64,000 nucleotides of DNA, taken from positions 2,033,461-2,097,460 of the forward strand of contig NZ_LMNV01000002.1 in NCBI RefSeq assembly GCF_001423105.1. Direction: 5' to 3'. The position numbers and the translations under genes are program-made. The DNA comes from Frondihabitans sp. Leaf304. GTDB taxonomy: Bacteria > Actinomycetota > Actinomycetes > Actinomycetales > Microbacteriaceae. Below, piece after piece: positions 10,673-21,478 of the stretch (position 1 is its first letter; each line of letters begins with the position of its first letter). The notes below the pieces were generated by a model. The model was not told the DNA's origin. It did not search any database and was given only the letters and a program-made list of their open reading frames with translations.

Positions 10673-10732
10673 GCCGAGTGCCGCCAAATGCAGGGCCAAC
10701 TTCCCCTCGGACGGCATTTGGCGGCATTCGGC
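10673..10732. terminator. long hairpin between convergent genes
   Basis: Two 19-base arms (10673-10691 and 10714-10732, core GCCGCCAAATGC) pair with one mismatch around a 22-base loop. It lies between the convergent MFS and thioredoxin genes. No T-tract follows, so it may be a bidirectional terminator or a REP-like repeat. The rest of 10613-10863 shows no gene. Confidence 0.6.
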
Positions 10733-10863
10733 GACCCGAGGAATACGTCGGTCGGCGCCAGGTGTCGCTGCCGTGCTCGCGGCAGGCGGCACCCCCGTCG
10801 AGACGTTTTGCGCGGCATCAAATGTGATGCGGATCGAAGCGGGCGGGCGTGCCGCGGTGGCGG

Positions 10864-11724
10864 CTAGTTCTGCGTGGTGTCGGAGATCGCGGCGGTGACG
10901 AACTCCGTGAAGGTGAGCTTCGTGCCGTCCCAGGCTTTGCCGTTGACGATCACGGTGGGGGTGCCGACGAACTTCTTCAAGTCGCTGCCCCGCATCGCAT
11001 TGTCGCCGGCTCGGGAGGTGGCATCGGCCACCCAGCCCGCGAACTCGCGGTTGTCGATCGCCTTCTCGATGCTCTTGAGGTTGTCGATCCCCGTGACGTC
11101 GCCGGCAACGGACTTGAGTCGAGCGTCGGAGAGACCCTCGGAGTTTTCGGCCGGCTGGGCCGCGAAGAGAGCCTCGTTGAACGCGAAGTACGAGTCGGGC
11201 GAGTAGTTGGCGACCGCGGCGGCAGCGTTCGCCGCTCGAGTCGAGTAGTCGGTGCCCATCGATGCCCGGTCGAGAATCGCGACCGGGTGGTACTCGATGG
11301 TCGCCCCGCCCGACTTCACGAGACCTTTGATGTACGAGCCGTTCTGCCGCTCGAACGCTCCGCAGTTGGGGCAGAGGAAATCGCCGTAGAGGCGGATGTG
11401 AGCGACCTTGTCGGTCAATGGCGTCTTCGTCGGGGTGGGCTCCTGGCCGGCGGTGAGGGCTGCCGTGCGCTCAGCCACGAGCCCCTTGCCGATGACGATG
11501 CCGTCGCTCGCCATGTTGCGCGGGCCGGGCCCCGCCGGCTTGATGCCGGTCACGATGACGAGCGCGACCACCGCGACGAACGCCACGATGCCGACGAGAA
11601 TGCCCGATCGCACGAGCAGCTTGTTACGAGCCTCGCGCTTCTTTTGCGCCGCCATGGCGGCCCGGGCACGCTCGCGCGCGGCTTCGCGGCGTTCGAGCTT
11701 AGTGGGGCGGGCGGGATTCGGCAC
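10864..11724 (-). CDS. membrane-anchored DsbA-like thiol oxidoreductase
   Basis: A 286-residue protein. A basic cytoplasmic segment (1-36) precedes one membrane helix (about 39-59), then an extracytoplasmic thioredoxin-fold domain of the DsbA/DsbG group. The redox motif is CPNC (Cys118-Cys121) in GDFLCPNCGAFE, and a cis-proline loop GTPTVIVNG is near 253-261. Such proteins oxidise or isomerise disulfides in exported proteins. The GTG at 11724 is chosen because GAGGAG lies 6 bases upstream; a frame extension further upstream has no ribosome site. An AT-rich segment at 11762-11780 with TAATAT reading leftward may be its -10 box. Confidence 0.88.
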   Translation of the reverse strand: MPNPARPTKLERREAARERARAAMAAQKKREARNKLLVRSGILVGIVAFVAVVALVIVTGIKPAGPGPRNMASDGIVIGKGLVAERTAALTAGQEPTPTKTPLTDKVAHIRLYGDFLCPNCGAFERQNGSYIKGLVKSGGATIEYHPVAILDRASMGTDYSTRAANAAAAVANYSPDSYFAFNEALFAAQPAENSEGLSDARLKSVAGDVTGIDNLKSIEKAIDNREFAGWVADATSRAGDNAMRGSDLKKFVGTPTVIVNGKAWDGTKLTFTEFVTAAISDTTQN

Positions 11725-11811
11725 TGCGTTCTCCTCGCGATTGGGGCACGGTCGGAGAAGAAGATACAAATATTACATGCCGAATCGCTGGGAGGTCAGC
11801 CCCGCTCCGTC

Positions 11812-12987
11812 TCAGCCCAGCGCGTTCGCCTTCGCCACCTCGCCATACCAGTGCGCGCTCGGCTTCGGGGTGCGCTCGAACGTCTCCTTGTTCCAGGCGA
11901 TGAGCCCGAAGGTCGGCCGGAATCCCGAGGCCCACTCGTAGTTGTCGAGCGCGCTCCAGTGCTGATATCCGAGCACGTCGACCCCCTCCTCGATCGTCTG
12001 GTGAATGCCCTCGAGCGCTCCCTGCGTGTAGGCGATTCGGCGGTCGTCGTCGGCCGTGGCGATGCCGTTCTCGGTGACCATGACGGGCACGTGCTCACTG
12101 AGCTCCCAGGCGGCGCGGATGCCCTCGGCGGCGGCGGGCGGATAGAACTCCCAGCCGGTCAGCGTCGTCTCGAGCCCCTCGGCGACAGGGCGAGGGCCCT
12201 CCGGCCCGATGAACGTCTGCGTATAGGCCTGCACCCCGACGAAGTCGTCTCCGCCGGCGTTCTCGAGGTACCAGTCGTCGCGGGGGTAGGCGTACTCGCG
12301 GAGCTTCTCCTCCGCGCCGGGCTCGTCGACGGCCTTGAATGCCTGCGTCGCGACGGTCCAGCCGGTCTTCAGGCCGGACACCTGCGACAGCACCTCCCGC
12401 GAGCGCTTGTGCGAGGCCAGGAGGGCGTCGGCCACCTGCAGGTCGGGATCGGGCAGGCCGTGAGCGACGAGGTTCGACGCATCCTCTCCCCCGGCGAGCA
12501 TGGCCGCGATGTTGGGCTCGTTGATGGTGCAGACGTAGCGCACGCCCTCCGACACGACCGGCAGGGCGGCCTCGGTGTAGCGGGCGAAGAGGTCGGCCGC
12601 GTCGCTCGCCCGCCAGAAGCCGTCGCGCTCGAACCAGCGCGGCACGGTGAAGTGCATCAGCGTGACGATCGGCTCGATGCCGAACTCGTGGCAGGTGTCG
12701 ACCATGCGGCGGTAGTGATCGAGCTCGGCTCGCGAGACGAACCCGCGCTCGGGCTCGATGCGGGCCCACTCGATGCTGAACCGGTAGCTGTTCAGCCCGA
12801 GCTCCGCGAGGGTGCGGATGTCGTCGCGGAACCGGTGGTAGCTGTCGGCCGCGTCTCCCGAGGGCTCGACGATCGAGGTGCCCGGTGTGTGCTCGTGCAC
12901 CCACCAGTTGCTGTTGACGTTGTTGCCTTCGATCTGGTGCGCCGCGGTGGCGGCACCCCACAGGAAGCCATTGGGGAAGGTGAGCAC
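11812..12987 (-). CDS. bglB: GH1 family beta-glucosidase/beta-glycosidase
   Basis: A 391-residue glycoside hydrolase family 1 TIM barrel, slightly shorter than usual (about 440-470). The acid/base is Glu157 in TINEPN and the nucleophile Glu306 in VMVTENG, both in the right context. The N-terminal GH1 signature is FLWGAATAAHQIEG (8-21). No signal peptide, so it acts in the cytoplasm on imported oligosaccharide. GTG at 12987 follows AAAGGAG at a good distance. It begins 50 bases after the fused ATPase gene and is the last gene of the importer operon, so the importer probably brings in a beta-linked di- or oligosaccharide such as cellobiose. The exact sugar is inferred. Confidence 0.88.
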   Translation of the reverse strand: MLTFPNGFLWGAATAAHQIEGNNVNSNWWVHEHTPGTSIVEPSGDAADSYHRFRDDIRTLAELGLNSYRFSIEWARIEPERGFVSRAELDHYRRMVDTCHEFGIEPIVTLMHFTVPRWFERDGFWRASDAADLFARYTEAALPVVSEGVRYVCTINEPNIAAMLAGGEDASNLVAHGLPDPDLQVADALLASHKRSREVLSQVSGLKTGWTVATQAFKAVDEPGAEEKLREYAYPRDDWYLENAGGDDFVGVQAYTQTFIGPEGPRPVAEGLETTLTGWEFYPPAAAEGIRAAWELSEHVPVMVTENGIATADDDRRIAYTQGALEGIHQTIEEGVDVLGYQHWSALDNYEWASGFRPTFGLIAWNKETFERTPKPSAHWYGEVAKANALG

Positions 12988-13037
12988 GGGTGCTCCTTTC
13001 GGGGACGAAACGGGAAAAAGACGAGGATCCGACAGGG

Positions 13038-14773
<1,736 letters not shown>

Positions 14774-14777
<4 letters not shown>

Positions 14778-15712
14778 TTCGCGGCCTTTCGCGATTCGCG
14801 GAGTCGCGGGTTGCTGAGGCCGTCGACGCCGAAGTTGATGAGGGTGAGACTCGTCGCAAGCAGAGCGATGCAGAGACCCGGGGCGAACAGGAGCGCCCAC
14901 TGACCGGTGAGGAGAGCGTTGGAGTTCTGCGCCCAGAAGAGCATCGTTCCCCAGCTGACCGTCGACGGGTCGCCGAGCCCCAAGAATTCGAGGCCGGCCT
15001 CGGCGAGGATCGCGCTCGTCGCGGCGCCGAAGAAGTTGCCGACGATCAGCGAGGTCATGTTGGGGAGGATCTCGCGGAAAACGATACGAGCCGGACGTTC
15101 GCCGCTGAACACGGCCGCCGTCACGAAGTCGCGACCGCGGAGCGACTGCGTCTGGCTGCGCAGCACGCGCGCACCCCAGGCCCATCCGGTGATCACGACC
15201 ACCAGGATGATCATGCCGATGCCGCCGTTCTGCAGGTAGGCGGCGATCACGATCATGAGGGGCAGCCCGGGCACGACCAGGAACAGGTTGACGACGAAGT
15301 TGATGACGTCGGCTCCCCAGCCCTTCACGTAGCCCCAGCTGAGGCCGATGAGCACGGCGATGGCGGTCGAGAGGAGGCCTGCCACGAATCCCACGAAGAC
15401 GCTGATTCGGGCGCCCTGGATGAGCTGACTCAGCACGTCTTCGCCGGCCGCGGTCGTGCCGAGCCAGTGGGCGGCACTCGCGTCCTGGCTGCGAGCGAAG
15501 GTGGTCGCACTCGGGTCGTAGGGAGCGAGCAGCGGGGCGAAGATCGCCACCACCACGAAGAGCAGCAGGATGATCACACCGATGCGGGCCTTGGTATTCG
15601 ACCAGATGGTCGAGGCCACACGGGTGATCACCTGCCAGGGGCCGGGGGCTGCGAGCAGCGTGTCGTCGACCGGAACGGTCTCGGCGCTCGGGTTCAGCGG
15701 TGTCGTCGTCAT
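14774..15712 (-). CDS. ABC transporter permease, DppC-like
   Basis: A 312-residue inner permease with about six membrane helices (first near 42-64) and the OppC-type N-terminal segment. The EAA-like cytoplasmic loop is near 205-225 (FSGERPARIVFREILPNM). Its stop overlaps the ATG of the fused ATPase (TCAT), and it starts 11 bases downstream of the DppB-like permease. It is a channel half of the oligosaccharide/peptide importer. Confidence 0.92.
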
Positions 15713-15722
15713 CGTCGCACCT

Positions 15723-16703
15723 CTACTTTCTGGTTCGCGGGTCGAGGACGCCGTACAGGATGTCGACGAGGAAGTTGGCGAGCAGCACGCTCACCGTGAT
15801 CATCAGGAACAGGGCCTGCATGAGCGGGTAGTCCTGGTTGGTCACGGCCTTGAGCAGCAGGTAGCCGATGCCGGGATAGCCGAAGACGGTCTCGACCAGC
15901 ACGGAGCCGCCGACGACGCCACCGAGAGCGAGCCCGAAGCTGGTGAGGTTCGGCAGGATCGCGTTGCGAGCGGCGTAGCGGAGCGCCACCGTGCGGGGCT
16001 TCAGGCCGTTGGCCTCGGCGAAGGTGACGTAGTCGTCGCCGAGGGTCGAGATCATCGTGTTGCGCATGCCCAGGATCCAGCCGCCCAGCGACGTGATCAG
16101 GATCGTCACCGCGGGAAGCACCGCGTGGACGGCGGCCGAGCCCAGGAACGCCGCGTTGAGACCCGGGGTGTTCGTCACCCCGTAGGCGCCCGACGTCGGG
16201 AAGATCTTGAAGACGTAGCCGAGGAAGAAGAGGAGCAGCAGGGCAGTCCAGAAGTACGGGAACGCGCTGGCGAACGAGCCACCGAGAGTCGGCAGGGCGT
16301 CGAGCCAGGTGCCGCGCTTCCACGCCGCCAGCACGCCGAGGAGGGTGCCGCAGACGAAGGCGACGATCGTGACGAGCCCGACCAGGATCAGGGTGTACGG
16401 CAGCGCCTGGCTGACGAGCTCGGCGACCGGCTGCGGATAGAAGGTGTAGCTGATGCCGAACTGCAGCGTCACGACCTGCTTGAGGTACTGGAGGTACTGC
16501 TCGAGGACGTTGCCGTCGGGCACACCGAGCTGGATCTCGATCGCCTTGCGCGTCGCCGCCGTGACCGGGCCGTTCTGCGACAGCTTGGCGATCGCCGCAT
16601 CGGTCGGGGAGCCCGGCATGAGCCGCGGCAGGAAGAAGTTCAGCGTGATGGCCGCCCACAGGGTGAGGATCAGCAGGCCGACCTTGCGGAGTGCGTACTT
16701 CAC
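15723..16703 (-). CDS. ABC transporter permease, DppB-like
   Basis: A 326-residue permease with six membrane helices. The N-terminal KYALRKVGLLILTLW and the following NFFLPRLMPGSP match OppB/DppB proteins, and a conserved cytoplasmic EAA-like loop (ANGLKPRTVALRYAARNAILP) lies near 218-238. GTG start overlaps the stop of the binding-protein gene by four bases, so translation is coupled. Forms the channel with the DppC-like partner. Confidence 0.92.
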   Translation of the reverse strand: MKYALRKVGLLILTLWAAITLNFFLPRLMPGSPTDAAIAKLSQNGPVTAATRKAIEIQLGVPDGNVLEQYLQYLKQVVTLQFGISYTFYPQPVAELVSQALPYTLILVGLVTIVAFVCGTLLGVLAAWKRGTWLDALPTLGGSFASAFPYFWTALLLLFFLGYVFKIFPTSGAYGVTNTPGLNAAFLGSAAVHAVLPAVTILITSLGGWILGMRNTMISTLGDDYVTFAEANGLKPRTVALRYAARNAILPNLTSFGLALGGVVGGSVLVETVFGYPGIGYLLLKAVTNQDYPLMQALFLMITVSVLLANFLVDILYGVLDPRTRK

Positions 16704-18376
16704 TTGGTCGCCTCCGACTTCTTCAGGTGGGTGAGGATTAACAGCGCCGTCGACACGTACGTCTTCGGGCTGGTGTACGGGTCTTTCGCGCTGGGCCAGC
16801 CGGTGAACTTCTGGGTGGAGAAAAGACCCCAGGATCCGCCGTAGTACAGCCCGATCGAGGGCAGCTCGTCGTAGTAGATCTGCTGCAGCTGGTACCCCAG
16901 CTGCTTCTGCTCCTGCTCGTCGGTGGTCGACTTGAACCGGGTCAGAAGAGCGTCGACCTCCGAGCTCTTGTAACGGCCGAAGTTGCCCGACGCCTGCTTG
17001 CCGATCGGTGCGTAGAACTCGCTCGACAGGTTATTGGCGAAGTCTTGGTACACCGATCCGGTGCCGCCGACGGAGCCCATGGCGAGCTGGAAGTCACCGT
17101 TCCGGAGGGCGAGTTGATACGCCGCCGGTTGAGGCTGAGCGACCTTGACTGTGATGCCGACCGCGGCCCACTGCTTGGTGATCGACTGCACGGCCCGGAG
17201 CCAGTCGGTATACCCGTTTGCCGTCGTGATCGTGATGGTGAGCGGCTTTCCGTCGGATCCTACGAGTTTGCCGTTCTTGGTCGTGTAGCCGGCTTTGGCG
17301 AAGTAGCTCGCCGCGGTCTTGTCGTTCTGGGTGATGAGGCCCTTGTCGGGGATCGCGGGGTTGAGCAGGGCGTCCTGGTTGGGAAGCAGCATGCCGGTCT
17401 GGCCGGCCTGCTCCATGTAGCCCTCGGCGGCTGCGTCGCCGACGGCCTTGCGGTCGAGGGCGTAGCTGAGACCCTTGCGGAAGTTCACGTCGTCGAACGG
17501 CTTCTCGGTGAGGTTCGGGAACAGGCTGATCGTGCCTCCCGGCGGGAACCAATAGGTGTTCGAGGGGTTCGCCTTCTCCCACGTGCCCTTGACGTCGGTG
17601 ATGAACGAGAAGCCCCAGTCGTAGCCCTTCGTCACCACGTCGAGCTGCGTGTTGCTCGCCGGGTAGACGAGGTGCTCCGCCTCGACCTTGTCGGCCTGCC
17701 AGTAGAGCTTGTTTTTGTCCATCGCGTACTCCTGCGGCGTGAAGTTGCCGAGGGTGTACGGGCCGGTGCCGACCGGGTCGGGGTTAGTGAAGGTCGTCGG
17801 GTCTTTCACCTTCGACCAGATGTGCTCGGGCACGATCTGCGTCTGCTCGATGACCTGCGCGGCCGGCACATCGTCGCCATTGAGGTGCACCACGACGTCG
17901 TCGCCCTTCACCTCGACGCTCTTCATGTACTGCCACGCGCCCTTGAGGTCGAGGCTCGGGTTCTTCTTCAGGAGGTCGAAGGTGAATGCGACGTCGGCGG
18001 GCGTGAAGGCCTGGCCGTCGGACCACTTGACACCCTGGCGGATCGTGAAGACGACGGTCTGCGGATCGGGGATGGTCGTCTTCGACGCGAGCCACGGCAC
18101 GTCTTCGCCCGTGAGGTCGTTGAGGATCGCGAGCGGCTCGAACATGTTCCAGCTGCCGATGCGGGTGTTGGGCAGGTACGGGTTGAAGACCCGCTGCATC
18201 GACGGGCTGCCCGTGTCGGCCGCGATCAAGAGGGTGTCGGCGCCGAGGCTCGGGTCGGGCGCGCTCTTGATGTCGATGCTGCAGCCGGTGAGGACGAGGG
18301 CCGAGGTCGCGAGTGCGGCGATGACCGCCGTGAGGCGGCGCCGGCGTTTCGGGGTGTTCGTGTGCATCTTTGCCAC
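16700..18376 (-). CDS. extracellular solute-binding lipoprotein, SBP_bac_5 family
   Basis: A 558-residue substrate-binding lipoprotein of the oligopeptide/nickel/oligosaccharide class. A twin basic N-terminus (KRRRR) and hydrophobic stretch end at the lipobox LVLTGCS, with the lipid-carrying Cys at about residue 32. The body has the family block VVFTIRQGVKWSDGQAFTPADV. Start is uncertain: GTG 18376 has an AGAAAG sequence 4-5 bases upstream; ATG 18367 would remove three residues. First gene of the importer-GH1 operon. A LacI-type operator (18429-18442) lies about 55 bases upstream. Sugar specificity is inferred from the GH1 gene. Confidence 0.9.
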   Translation of the reverse strand: MAKMHTNTPKRRRRLTAVIAALATSALVLTGCSIDIKSAPDPSLGADTLLIAADTGSPSMQRVFNPYLPNTRIGSWNMFEPLAILNDLTGEDVPWLASKTTIPDPQTVVFTIRQGVKWSDGQAFTPADVAFTFDLLKKNPSLDLKGAWQYMKSVEVKGDDVVVHLNGDDVPAAQVIEQTQIVPEHIWSKVKDPTTFTNPDPVGTGPYTLGNFTPQEYAMDKNKLYWQADKVEAEHLVYPASNTQLDVVTKGYDWGFSFITDVKGTWEKANPSNTYWFPPGGTISLFPNLTEKPFDDVNFRKGLSYALDRKAVGDAAAEGYMEQAGQTGMLLPNQDALLNPAIPDKGLITQNDKTAASYFAKAGYTTKNGKLVGSDGKPLTITITTANGYTDWLRAVQSITKQWAAVGITVKVAQPQPAAYQLALRNGDFQLAMGSVGGTGSVYQDFANNLSSEFYAPIGKQASGNFGRYKSSEVDALLTRFKSTTDEQEQKQLGYQLQQIYYDELPSIGLYYGGSWGLFSTQKFTGWPSAKDPYTSPKTYVSTALLILTHLKKSEATK

Positions 18377-18428
18377 GTGCTTTCTGTGCGGTCGTCTTCG
18401 ACATCTCCGTCGGTTCAACTGTGCCGAG

Positions 18429-18442
18429 TGTAAGCGCATACA
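18429..18442. promoter_or_regulatory. LacI-family operator upstream of the importer-GH1 operon
   Basis: TGTAAGCGCATACA is a palindrome with the central CG step of LacI-family operators and one mismatched pair. It lies between the binding-protein gene and the acetyltransferase. A candidate regulator is the LacI protein at 20028-21191, the nearest one, but this link is inferred. Confidence 0.6.
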
Positions 18443-18467
18443 TTCATTGCACGCAAGGGCTGCCTGC

Positions 18468-18550
18468 CGAATTTGAAGGAGATCCGTGGAGCTGGGGGCG
18501 GCGGATCCTTGATTTCTCGTTCGGGGCTGGGCGTTTTTCCTTCGAATTCG
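18468..18550. repeat. palindromic element, TTTGAAGGA family, copy 1
   Basis: Arms CGAATTTGAAGGA (18468-18480) and TCCTTCGAATTCG (18538-18550) pair with one mismatch around a centre containing GGATCC (18503). It ends 6 bases before the -10 box of the acetyltransferase. Related copies are at 19927, 21274 and 42651. Confidence 0.75.
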
Positions 18551-18556
18551 GGTGAC

Positions 18557-18562
18557 TACGCT
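18557..18562 (+). promoter_or_regulatory. -10 box TACGCT of a leaderless transcript
   Basis: TACGCT is at exactly -12 to -7 of the ATG at 18569, with no ribosome site. The identical hexamer at the identical distance precedes the gene at 61800. Confidence 0.55.
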
Positions 18563-18568
18563 GGAACG

Positions 18569-19861
18569 ATGGCCTCCTTCGACGATGACTACACCGTCCG
18601 CACCTTCACCCCAGCCCTCGACGACGGCGTGCCCGACGCGGCCACCGTCGGCTGGCTCGGTGCGACTCGAATCGGATTCCACGAGAACTCGAGCGCGGAC
18701 AACATCCGTGAGTCGGCGATCGGCGCGATCGACGACGGCCGCGCCTTCACCGGCGTCTACAACAGGCACCCCCTGCCCGGCACCCTCGACGAGACCTGGC
18801 CCGTCGCGACGTACACCGGCTACACGAAGACCGTCAACGTGGGCGGCGGCCGCCTCGTCGACACCTACCTGATCTCGGACGTCACGGTCAGGCCTACCCA
18901 CCGGCGTCGCGGCATGCTCCGTCACCTGATGACCGAGCGCCTGGCAGCGGCAGCGGCCGCCGGCCACGCACTCGCGGCACTGACCGCCAGCGAATCGACC
19001 ATCTACCGCCGCTTCGGCTTCGGGCCCGCGACCCGCAAGCGCACGGTCGTGCTGCACCGTGAGACGCCGTTCGCCCTGCTCTCGCAGCCGACCGGCCGCG
19101 TCGAGCTCGCCCCCGCCAGTGCCATCGCGGCTGTCGGGCCCCGCGTCTTCGCGCGTTTCCACGAGACGACGCCCGGCTCGGTCGACCGGCAGGGGCAGTA
19201 CGCCAACCTCTACAACGGGCTCGACTACGGCACCGGCAAGCCCGACGAACACGCCCGCGCTGCGATCCACGTGCCCGCCGCAGGTGGAGAACCCGACGGC
19301 TACGTCGTCTACTCGGTGAAAGAGGAGGCCGGCAAGTCGGTCCTCTCGATCGCCGACCTCGTCGCCGCCGACTCGTCCGCGTTCCTCGCACTCTGGGACT
19401 TCCTCGGATCCGTCGACCTCGTTGACCTCGTCCGCTGGCGCAAGGCGCCCGTCGAAGGACCGCTGCTGCACGCGCTGGCATCGAGCCGCTCCCTCGAGAC
19501 CGAGAGCGAACACGATCACGTGTGGTTGCGGATCCTCGACGCTCCCGCCGCCCTCTCAGCCCGCCCCTACCCGATCGACGGAACGCTCACCCTGAAGGTG
19601 CACGACAAGCTCGGGCACGCCGACGGGACGTTCCGACTCGAGGCATCCGACGGCGCCGGGCATGCGGTGCGCGTCGGCGAAAGCGAACCGGCCGACCTCG
19701 AGCTCGACGCCGCGACGCTCGCGACGCTGTACCTCGGCGGCGTGGCCGTGACGGTGCTGGCCGAAGCGGGGCTCGTGGTCGAGCACACCGCAGCCGCTTT
19801 AGGGCTTGCGACGCGACTGTTCGCGGCGGACCGGCCGGTGCACGGAATGACCGACTTCTAG
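18569..19861 (+). CDS. Eis-like GNAT N-acetyltransferase
   Basis: A 430-residue protein built like mycobacterial Eis: an N-terminal GNAT domain (about 5-160), a second GNAT-like domain, and an SCP2-like C-terminal domain (about 320-430). The acetyl-CoA loop is V-R-P-T-H-R-R-R-G-M-L at 107-117. Tyr146 in STIYRRFGFG matches the catalytic tyrosine, and the chain ends in Phe whose free carboxylate is the catalytic base in Eis (MTDF). Eis acetylates aminoglycosides and protein lysines. Substrate here is unknown. ATG 18569 is supported by the leaderless -10 pattern. It is flanked by palindromic repeats on both sides. Confidence 0.85.
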   Translation: MASFDDDYTVRTFTPALDDGVPDAATVGWLGATRIGFHENSSADNIRESAIGAIDDGRAFTGVYNRHPLPGTLDETWPVATYTGYTKTVNVGGGRLVDTYLISDVTVRPTHRRRGMLRHLMTERLAAAAAAGHALAALTASESTIYRRFGFGPATRKRTVVLHRETPFALLSQPTGRVELAPASAIAAVGPRVFARFHETTPGSVDRQGQYANLYNGLDYGTGKPDEHARAAIHVPAAGGEPDGYVVYSVKEEAGKSVLSIADLVAADSSAFLALWDFLGSVDLVDLVRWRKAPVEGPLLHALASSRSLETESEHDHVWLRILDAPAALSARPYPIDGTLTLKVHDKLGHADGTFRLEASDGAGHAVRVGESEPADLELDAATLATLYLGGVAVTVLAEAGLVVEHTAAALGLATRLFAADRPVHGMTDF

Positions 19862-19926
19862 GGGTTGCGTCGGGCTGTTTGCGGGGCGTTTGCGGCGGGC
19901 GGGGCGGGGCGTTTGCCGGGGGTGGT

Positions 19927-20013
19927 TGCAAATTTGAAGGAAAAACTGCCGCGGGCGAGCACAAAATCAAGGATCCGACGGGGTGCGGTGCGCAAATCTC
20001 CTTCGCATTTGCA
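19927..20013. repeat. palindromic element, TTTGAAGGA family, copy 2
   Basis: Arms TGCAAATTTGAAGGA (19927-19941) and TCCTTCGCATTTGCA (19999-20013) pair with two mismatches. The centre contains AAGGATCCGACGGGGTGCGG, also found in copy 3. It lies 14 bases past the stop of the LacI gene. Confidence 0.8.
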
Positions 20014-20027
20014 TCGGGCACGGCGAG

Positions 20028-21191
20028 CTAGGGGGCCGGCGGGCAACTCTCGCGCAGGAGCACCTCGACGGGAAGCGTGACGCGCTGAGGATCCCGCTCG
20101 GGGGCGGCCAGCCGATCGACGATGGCTCGCACGGCGGCGCGCCCGAGCTCGGCCATGGGCTGTCGGACCGTCGTGAGGCGGGGCCTGGAGAACCGGCCCG
20201 CCTCGATTCCGTCGAAGCCGGTGACCAGCACGCGCCCCGGCACGTCGATGCCCTTGGCCGCGAACACGTCGAGGACACCTAGCGCCGTCTGATCGTTGGC
20301 GCACATCACGGCGTCGGGAAGGCGACCGCCGACCAGGAGCTCCGTCGCCACCTCGCGGCCCCGGTCGCGACCGAACGTGCCGGGGACGACGCGAAGATCA
20401 CCCGCGAAAGCGCCCTCAAGGAGGCCCTCGTCCAGGCCCGCTCGGCGATCAGCCTCGTCGGGTGAATCGGCGGGGCCGGAGACGTAGACCAAGGAGCGGA
20501 CGGAGTGCGACGCGATGACGTGCCGGGCTAGAGCACGCATGCCCCCGAGGTTGTCGACACCGACGTGATCGATGTCGTCGCCCGGGCGCGAGTCGGCGAC
20601 TAAGACGACAGGGATCCGACGTGCCACGTGCGCCACCAGATCGGCCGGAACCGTCTGCGACAGCACTGCCAGCCCATCGACGCGGCCCGCGATGTCGTTC
20701 ACCATCACCTCGCGACTGGAACCGCGACCGGCGGCCACCATGAGAGCGAACCCGTGGCGCCACGCCTCGATCTCGGCTCCACGCAGAACCTCGTCGAAGT
20801 AGAGGCCGGACGGGGCCGGGGCCGCGCGGTCGTCGCGGTCGTCGATGAGGGGCGTTGCCGCGGGGTCGCTGGCAGCTGCGTCGGCTGTAGTTGCGGTAGC
20901 TGCGTCCGCGGCGGCGGCGTCTACCCCGGCTCCGTCTGCGGTGGGGGCGGGCGGCGTGGTCTCGTCGAGGCCGTCGTGGCCCGGGAGGAAGAGGCCCAGG
21001 ACTCCGGTGCGGCGTCCGGCCAGGCCCCGCGCTGAACCGCTCGGCACGTAGCCGAGGTCGCGCACGGACGACAGCACTCGCGCTCGCGTCTCGGGCCGGA
21101 CGGCATCGGGCCGACGCAGGACGCGCGAGACCGTGGCGATCGACACCCCGGCGTGATCGGCGACGTCGTAGACGGTGGGAACCTTCTGCAT
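20028..21191 (-). CDS. LacI-family transcriptional regulator with low-complexity insertion
   Basis: A 387-residue LacI regulator, longer than the usual 330-350. Helix-turn-helix at 5-27 (VYDVADHAGVSIATVSRVL) and hinge at about 50-62 are standard. An Ala/Thr/Asp/Pro-rich segment of roughly 50 residues (about 77-130) sits between the hinge and the ligand-binding domain; I do not know it from other LacI members. The periplasmic-binding-like domain begins near 131 (GLYFDEVLRGAEIEAW) and has the CANDQTALGVLDV and VTGFDGIEAGRF motifs. ATG 21191 follows GGGGGAG. It is bracketed by repeat copies 2 and 3. A possible target is the operator at 18429. Confidence 0.88.
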   Translation of the reverse strand: MQKVPTVYDVADHAGVSIATVSRVLRRPDAVRPETRARVLSSVRDLGYVPSGSARGLAGRRTGVLGLFLPGHDGLDETTPPAPTADGAGVDAAAADAATATTADAAASDPAATPLIDDRDDRAAPAPSGLYFDEVLRGAEIEAWRHGFALMVAAGRGSSREVMVNDIAGRVDGLAVLSQTVPADLVAHVARRIPVVLVADSRPGDDIDHVGVDNLGGMRALARHVIASHSVRSLVYVSGPADSPDEADRRAGLDEGLLEGAFAGDLRVVPGTFGRDRGREVATELLVGGRLPDAVMCANDQTALGVLDVFAAKGIDVPGRVLVTGFDGIEAGRFSRPRLTTVRQPMAELGRAAVRAIVDRLAAPERDPQRVTLPVEVLLRESCPPAP

Positions 21192-21273
21192 TGCACTCCC
21201 CCGTGATCGCTGGGCCAAAGGCCGTGCTCCCAGTGTAATTCGTCGGCTCGGCAGGGGTTTGCGGCGGGTCACG

Positions 21274-21360
21274 TGCAAATTCGAAGGAGAAAACGGCCGG
21301 GCCGCACGCAAAATTAAGGATCCGACGGGGTGCGGTGCCGAAATCTCCTTCCAATTTGCA
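21274..21360. repeat. palindromic element, TTTGAAGGA family, copy 3
   Basis: Arms of 17 bases (21274-21290 and 21344-21360) pair with one mismatch. It has the same length (87), orientation and internal AAGGATCCGACGGGGTGCGG block as copy 2, so the two form direct repeats around the LacI gene. The rest of the 21192-21478 gap shows no gene. Confidence 0.8.
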
Positions 21361-21478
21361 GAAGGGGCGGCGTTGCGGAGGGGCGGCGTTGCAAAGGGGC
21401 CGGCAGGGGAGGCCGGGCAACGGGAGGCGCATCGAGCTAGCGCTGGCGCCTCCGGGCCAGGACTGGTTGGCTGGTGCC

